NCBI GenBank assembly: GCA_964570205.1
Contig: CAZMXI010000087.1
Location: forward strand, 1-20,316
Reading direction: 5' to 3'
DNA: 20,316 nucleotides
Origin: CAZMXI01 sp964570205
GTDB taxonomy: Bacteria > Planctomycetota > Phycisphaerae > Tepidisphaerales > Tepidisphaeraceae
Position numbers and translations under genes: made by a program
Notes under the pieces: generated by a model
Database searches by the model: none
Told to the model about the DNA's origin: nothing
The model's input: the letters and a program-made list of their open reading frames with translations, nothing else
Shown here: positions 14,750 to 20,316 of the stretch, piece after piece
Layout of the letters: every line of letters starts with the position of its first letter
How positions within the stretch are numbered: position 1 is the stretch's first letter

Positions 14750-14769
14750 TCTCAACCGGGCGTGACAGG

Positions 14770-14788
14770 TGGGATTTGGGGAATCCCA
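14770..14788. repeat. Perfect 7-bp-stem hairpin downstream of the ankyrin-CbrC gene
   Basis: TGGGATT-TGGGG-AATCCCA lies 20 bp after the stop codon at 14749. The position suits a transcript 3' end, but no T-tract follows, so it is only a possible terminator or RNA-end stabiliser. Confidence 0.45.
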
Positions 14789-14804
14789 TGCCTTGCTGCC
14801 CATG

Positions 14805-14876
14805 GTCGATGGTTTGGAGCCGATCCAGATTAAGCCGAGGTCTATGCACTGCGTCAATTGCCGCTCAACCATCGAC
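14805..14876. repeat. Perfect 10-bp inverted repeat with a 52-bp gap
   Basis: GTCGATGGTT (14805-14814) and AACCATCGAC (14867-14876) are exact inverse complements in the 194-bp gap between the ankyrin-CbrC gene and the next secreted protein. The arms could bind a dimeric regulator or form a long-loop hairpin. No gene is seen between them. Confidence 0.5.
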
Positions 14877-14943
14877 GGCCAGCCGCGTCGTGCCAAGGTA
14901 CACCCCGCTGGAACTCCCCGCCCCCTTCATCGTCCAAAGCCCC

Positions 14944-15921
14944 ATGCTCAACCACCGCGCCTGCCGTACGCTCATGATTCTGACCGTGGCACTCGCCCTT
15001 TGCCCCCGCGCTCTGGGCCAGGCGGATGAGGACCGCATGGCCCGCGCTATCGCCGCCGAGGCCAGGGCCCGCGCTGACGCCGAACAGAAGGCCGAGGGAG
15101 CCAAGCGCGCTGCCATCGCTGCCCAACAGCGCGCCCAGGGCCAGGCCGTTGCCGATGCCCCAGCGCCGGCCAACCTTCCGCCGGCCGAGGTGGCCCGGCG
15201 CACCGGCATCGGCCAGCCCACCCCCAGCCACGTCGCCATCGAGTGCATCGGCCTCGCCCAGGGCGTCCGCGAAGTCTTCGGCGAAACCCCCGGCAACAAC
15301 CGCAGCCTCTACCAGATCTACATCATGCGCTCCCTCCAGGGCATCGACGACAAGGATCGCGAGATCATCGTTGCCTCCGACAAGCCCTTTGCCCCGGCCC
15401 GCACCTGCCTGGTGACCTACAAGCGCGACCCCTATCAGAAATGGGCCACCGTCACCGCCGTCGAAGACCCCGCCCCCGAGCGCATCAAGGCTGTCGAGAA
15501 ACAGGCCGCCGACGCCGGCCGCAAGCTCCTGCCGCCACGGGTGCTCTGGGTCTACGGCATGGACCGCGGCGGCGAGCTCAACGTGCTCCGATCGATCGAG
15601 TTCCACGCCGCCCCCGATGGGCGGTTCACCCTCACCCTGACGAATCTCGCCACGCGCAAGGCCGAGTCGATCGAAGGAAAAATCACCAACGAGGTCTTCA
15701 ACACCCTCGTCGATGCCATCGAATCAGCGCCCCGGGAAACCGGCGGCGAGGTCCTCGCCACCGCCTTCAACTGGGTCAACAGCAAGGGCGAGGCGCAATT
15801 CAGGTTCTTTCAAAACGGCCCAAGCGAGCCGGCCAAGGGCCTGACCGACCGCATCATCCAGACCGCCCGGCAGCACACTGGCCCGGCCACGCAACCAGCG
15901 CGCGAGGGCGATGCGAAGTAA
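14944..15921 (+). CDS. Unrecognised secreted protein with a charged helical N-terminus
   Basis: The family of this 325-residue product is not recognised. Residues 9-25 form a signal peptide ending at an ALGQ site. Residues 27-70 are rich in Ala, Arg, Glu and Gln with heptad-like spacing (RMARAIAAEARARADAEQKA), predicting a coiled coil. An Ala/Pro linker runs to about residue 82. The remainder is a mixed domain with HVAIECIGLAQGVREVFGE (about 93-111), YQIYIMRSLQGI, WVYGMD and a beta-rich segment near DGRFTLTLTNLATR. Two cysteines (C98 and one in ARTCLVTY) are present in the mature part. The ATG at 14944 was chosen because it begins the signal peptide; no ribosome site or clear promoter is seen. 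It lies 57 bp before the Hsp70 gene on the same strand, though that gene seems to have its own promoter. Confidence 0.75.
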   Translation: MLNHRACRTLMILTVALALCPRALGQADEDRMARAIAAEARARADAEQKAEGAKRAAIAAQQRAQGQAVADAPAPANLPPAEVARRTGIGQPTPSHVAIECIGLAQGVREVFGETPGNNRSLYQIYIMRSLQGIDDKDREIIVASDKPFAPARTCLVTYKRDPYQKWATVTAVEDPAPERIKAVEKQAADAGRKLLPPRVLWVYGMDRGGELNVLRSIEFHAAPDGRFTLTLTNLATRKAESIEGKITNEVFNTLVDAIESAPRETGGEVLATAFNWVNSKGEAQFRFFQNGPSEPAKGLTDRIIQTARQHTGPATQPAREGDAK

Positions 15922-15923
15922 CG

Positions 15924-15953
15924 TTGGTGCGGATGGCATCCACTCCCTACAAT
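15924..15953 (+). promoter_or_regulatory. Putative sigma70-like promoter of the Hsp70 gene
   Basis: TTGGTG (15924-15929) and TACAAT (15948-15953; 5 of 6 matches) have an 18-nt spacer. The start point would be near 15960, leaving a leader of about 19 nt. It begins 3 bp after the preceding stop codon. No heat-shock inverted repeat (CIRCE-like) was seen. Confidence 0.5.
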
Positions 15954-15978
15954 CTGCGTTGCGCTTGAGTTGACGCAG

Positions 15979-18822
<2,844 letters not shown>

Positions 18823-18960
18823 AAGGGTTGTCCATGGTTAGTTGCCGGTGGAATGATGGATGCCGGGGGATTGGCCACGGATAGCACGAATGCCCACCAA
18901 GGGAAGGGAACCACAGTTGCACGCAGATACCCACGCACCCGGGGGGAATGAAATCTGTAC

Positions 18961-18990
18961 TGTGAGACATTTTGGGACATAATGGGACAT
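18961..18990. repeat. Three tandem 10-bp units ending in GACAT
   Basis: TGTGAGACAT, TTTGGGACAT and AATGGGACAT follow each other without gaps, and GGGTGAGGCAT continues the pattern more weakly. On the minus strand the unit reads ATGTCCCA with a 10-bp period, about one helical turn. Confidence 0.6.
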
Positions 18991-19036
18991 GGGTGAGGCA
19001 TAAGTCTGTAGGGCACAGTGGATTGGGAAAAATGGG

Positions 19037-19057
19037 GTTGCGTATTGCGCATTGCGC
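19037..19057. repeat. Three tandem 7-bp units (ATTGCGC type)
   Basis: GTTGCGT, ATTGCGC and ATTGCGC are directly adjacent; the last two are identical. It is a short tandem repeat in non-coding DNA with no visible gene. Confidence 0.55.
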
Positions 19058-19138
19058 GGGGGGCGTAAGGGTGCCGCGGACGGGGGTGCGCCGGGAATGG
19101 GCGCTGGATGGGGGCGGTATGAAGTTTTCATAGAGCAG

Positions 19139-19159
19139 CCTCCGGGCCTGGCCAGGAGG
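19139..19159. repeat. Imperfect 21-bp GC palindrome
   Basis: CCTCC-x-GGCC-x-GGCC-x-GGAGG is symmetric except at its central base and one base on each side. It could fold as a hairpin. A T-rich run follows only about 70 bp later, so it is not a standard terminator. Confidence 0.4.
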
Positions 19160-19298
19160 GGGCGGACGGGCCGCCGGCTAGCTGAGGGTATTGTAGGATG
19201 GGTTAGGGTTTTGTTCAAGAGGCTGGCGGTTTTTTTCTTGAGTTTCTTTGTGGGGCGGGGAGTTGAGGGGATGCGGAAGCGCGCCCAGAGTTTCTCAG

Positions 19299-19418
19299 GC
19301 GCACCGGCTCGCAGGGGTGGCTGGTGTCGGTCTCCTGGATGACCTGCCATGCCGCGGTGTAGTAGCGGTGATCGGTCCCGCCGCTCAGCCGCCGGCCCAG
19401 GGGGTCGTAGGGCCAGAG
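19299..19418 (-). pseudogene. RHS/YD-repeat protein remnant
   Basis: Read on the minus strand, 40 codons give LWPYDPLGRRLSGGTDHRYY followed by TAAWQVIQETDTSHP. This matches the YDxLGRR...RYYYDxxWQVIEE pattern of RHS/YD-repeat proteins. No open frame of useful length surrounds it: upstream sequence is Arg/His-rich nonsense, and downstream lacks the expected YVWGxxYID core sequence. It is therefore a decayed piece of a large surface or toxin-delivery protein gene. The rest of the gene is not in this window. Confidence 0.55.
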
Positions 19419-19630
19419 GATGTGGCGATGGGTGCATCGTCGGCGTGGATGGCGAAGTTGGCTGGGCTGTTGGGCATGACGGCTGGGCCGGATGAGCGTT
19501 TGGCCAGTTCAGCGCCGGGCGGGCGGAGGTCACGTACGGCCGGACGGCGGGTCGATAGCATTCGCTTTGTCGTGGCCTACGGGTGGACGAGGCTGGCCAA
19601 TGGAGCCGAGAGCGGCGGCAGGAAGAGCTC

Positions 19631-19666
19631 CCGACCCTGTTCCATGGTCCGACCCTGTTCCATGGT
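19631..19666. repeat. Exact 18-bp tandem duplication
   Basis: CCGACCCTGTTCCATGGT occurs twice in direct succession (19631-19648 and 19649-19666), and a third partial start (CCCTGG) follows. Both units are identical, suggesting a recent slippage event or a dispersed-repeat unit. It sits 9 bp before the candidate start of the small lipocalin-like gene. Confidence 0.85.
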
Positions 19667-19674
19667 CCCTGGCG

Positions 19675-20061
19675 ATGGCGCCACCGGCAGAGGTGCCCAG
19701 GATAGGTGGCCAACCGATTTGGGTAGGACCGCCGGTGGCGCAGGAGAAACTGGTTGGTCAGTATCGCTACGAAAGCGGCACACCGAAGACCCCGGTATAC
19801 TCCGTCGTCGACATAGAACTGAAAGCTGACGGCACGGCGGTGTGGACGGTGATCAACAAGATCCGGGATATCAGCTCGAGCAGTAAAGCCAGTGGGTCGT
19901 GGACCTGGCAGAAGGGCATGGCGACGGTGCGGATGGACAAGTCGGAGGAAGGACAGCCGCTTCCCGCAGTACAGATGTCGACGTTTGCCCTTCGCCTTGC
20001 CGCGGATGGTAAGACGTTGCTGCTGACCCCGGATGGCTCGCGTTTTGTCCGGCAGGACTGA
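19675..20061 (+). CDS. Small lipocalin-like beta-barrel protein, possibly 5'-truncated
   Basis: The 128-residue product has a recognisable pattern from about residue 25: LVGQYRYESG, then VVDIELKADGTAVWTV, then ASGSWTWQKGMATVRMD, and finally FALRLAADGKTLLLTPDGSRF. Alternating strands with a GxY start, a LKADGT turn, a GxWxW strand and a closing LxxxDG turn are typical of small lipocalin-like or NlpE-like beta-barrel domains in exported lipoproteins. No signal peptide or lipobox precedes it. The frame stays open to 19492, but that extension is low in complexity and crosses the 18-bp tandem duplication. The ATG at 19675 has no ribosome site. The original 5' end may have been lost to rearrangement in this repeat-rich stretch. 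The function is unknown. Confidence 0.5.
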   Translation: MAPPAEVPRIGGQPIWVGPPVAQEKLVGQYRYESGTPKTPVYSVVDIELKADGTAVWTVINKIRDISSSSKASGSWTWQKGMATVRMDKSEEGQPLPAVQMSTFALRLAADGKTLLLTPDGSRFVRQD

Positions 20062-20316
20062 TTCTGGCTTTGCAGATCGGTCGTCAGGAATGGCACGGGG
20101 AGGTAGGCAGGGTCCGTGCAAGCTCCCGCGCGGGCGTGCGGCTGGGAGATGGCGAGCCAATCGCCTTAATGGGTGGCGGGGGATGATCCGATAAATAGGG
20201 GGAGTGGTTACGGTTTCTTCGATTCTGGGCAGAGTGCGCGGCTGGGCCGGCGGTTTGGTTGGCCGGGCGGCGGAGGGGGAGGACCCTTTTTTCTCATAGC
20301 GCTCATTGCAGCGCTG
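20062..20316. other. Non-coding tail of the window
   Basis: No gene is supported. A perfect CCCGCGCGGG palindrome lies near 20128. A short GGG-AGGA-CCC hairpin followed by six Ts (20287-20292) could act as a weak plus-strand terminator. The last bases carry two AGCGCT palindromes 6 bp apart. Confidence 0.4.

Larger units (their letters stand above)
18823..19298. other. Non-coding, G-rich, repeat-bearing stretch after the Hsp70 gene
   Basis: No convincing gene is seen on either strand: open frames are low in complexity and have no recognisable protein pattern. It holds a CCACGGATAGCACGAATG element (18875-18892) with a related CCACAGTTGCACGCAGATA (18911-18929), of the kind seen in dispersed intergenic repeats. 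It also holds a 10-bp phased repeat (18961-18990), a 7-bp repeat (19037-19057), an imperfect 21-bp palindrome (19139-19159) and a T-rich tract near 19229. Confidence 0.6.

Noticed and set aside
18838..20160. Minus-strand open frame of 440 codons over the decayed tail
   Set aside because: Low-complexity Pro/Arg/His sequence. The RHS-like pattern lies in a different frame, so this long frame is not that gene.
18823..20316. Insertion sequence or integron at the decayed end
   Set aside because: No transposase or integrase frame and no paired terminal inverted repeats with target duplication were seen; only short repeats are visible.

Overview
The window is GC-rich and densely coding, and looks like chromosomal DNA of a Planctomycetota-type bacterium, perhaps a Phycisphaerae relative. 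This is inferred from gene content only: Tat-exported Gfo/Idh/MocA and DUF362 proteins, an N-terminal piece of a planctomycete-style DUF1080 protein, a DUF3731-type Hsp70 and an RHS remnant. No rRNA or other phylogenetic marker is present, and no tRNA, CRISPR array, prophage or intact transposase was seen.

Left part (10-4551, minus strand). A probable operon reads pyrF, then a YafK-type L,D-transpeptidase, murD and a SAM-dependent methyltransferase, with gaps of 27-41 bp. It links pyrimidine and peptidoglycan synthesis. Beyond it lies a short exported protein that ends where a DUF1080 domain would be expected to begin. Divergent from pyrF is yceH. Convergent with yceH is a UvrC-like protein with a worn GIY-YIG site and no C-terminal nuclease domain.

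Middle part (6825-13019). Five metabolic genes follow: an exported amidohydrolase, a Tat-exported Gfo/Idh/MocA oxidoreductase (opposite strand), an exported class-C-beta-lactamase-like serine hydrolase, a Tat-exported DUF362 protein and an Ldh2-type dehydrogenase. Four of the five carry export signals. No substrate can be named.

Right part (13073-20316, plus strand). An ankyrin-repeat protein fused to a cysteine-rich CbrC-like domain is followed by an unrecognised secreted protein and a 947-residue Hsp70 with a DUF3731-type C-terminus. The last 1.5 kb is mostly decayed, repeat-bearing DNA: a 10-bp phased repeat, a 7-bp repeat, a minus-strand RHS/YD remnant, an exact 18-bp tandem duplication and a small lipocalin-like gene with no visible signal peptide.

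A recurring feature is a -10-like hexamer 6-8 nt before a start codon that lacks a Shine-Dalgarno sequence. It is seen at yceH, the UvrC-like gene, the amidohydrolase (weakest) and the serine hydrolase, and suggests leaderless transcripts. Other genes (pyrF, the L,D-transpeptidase, the Gfo/Idh/MocA gene, ank-cbrC) have strong GGAGG sites. No clearly new multi-gene system is evident. The most unusual items are the ankyrin-CbrC fusion, the degenerate UvrC-like protein and the leaderless start architecture.
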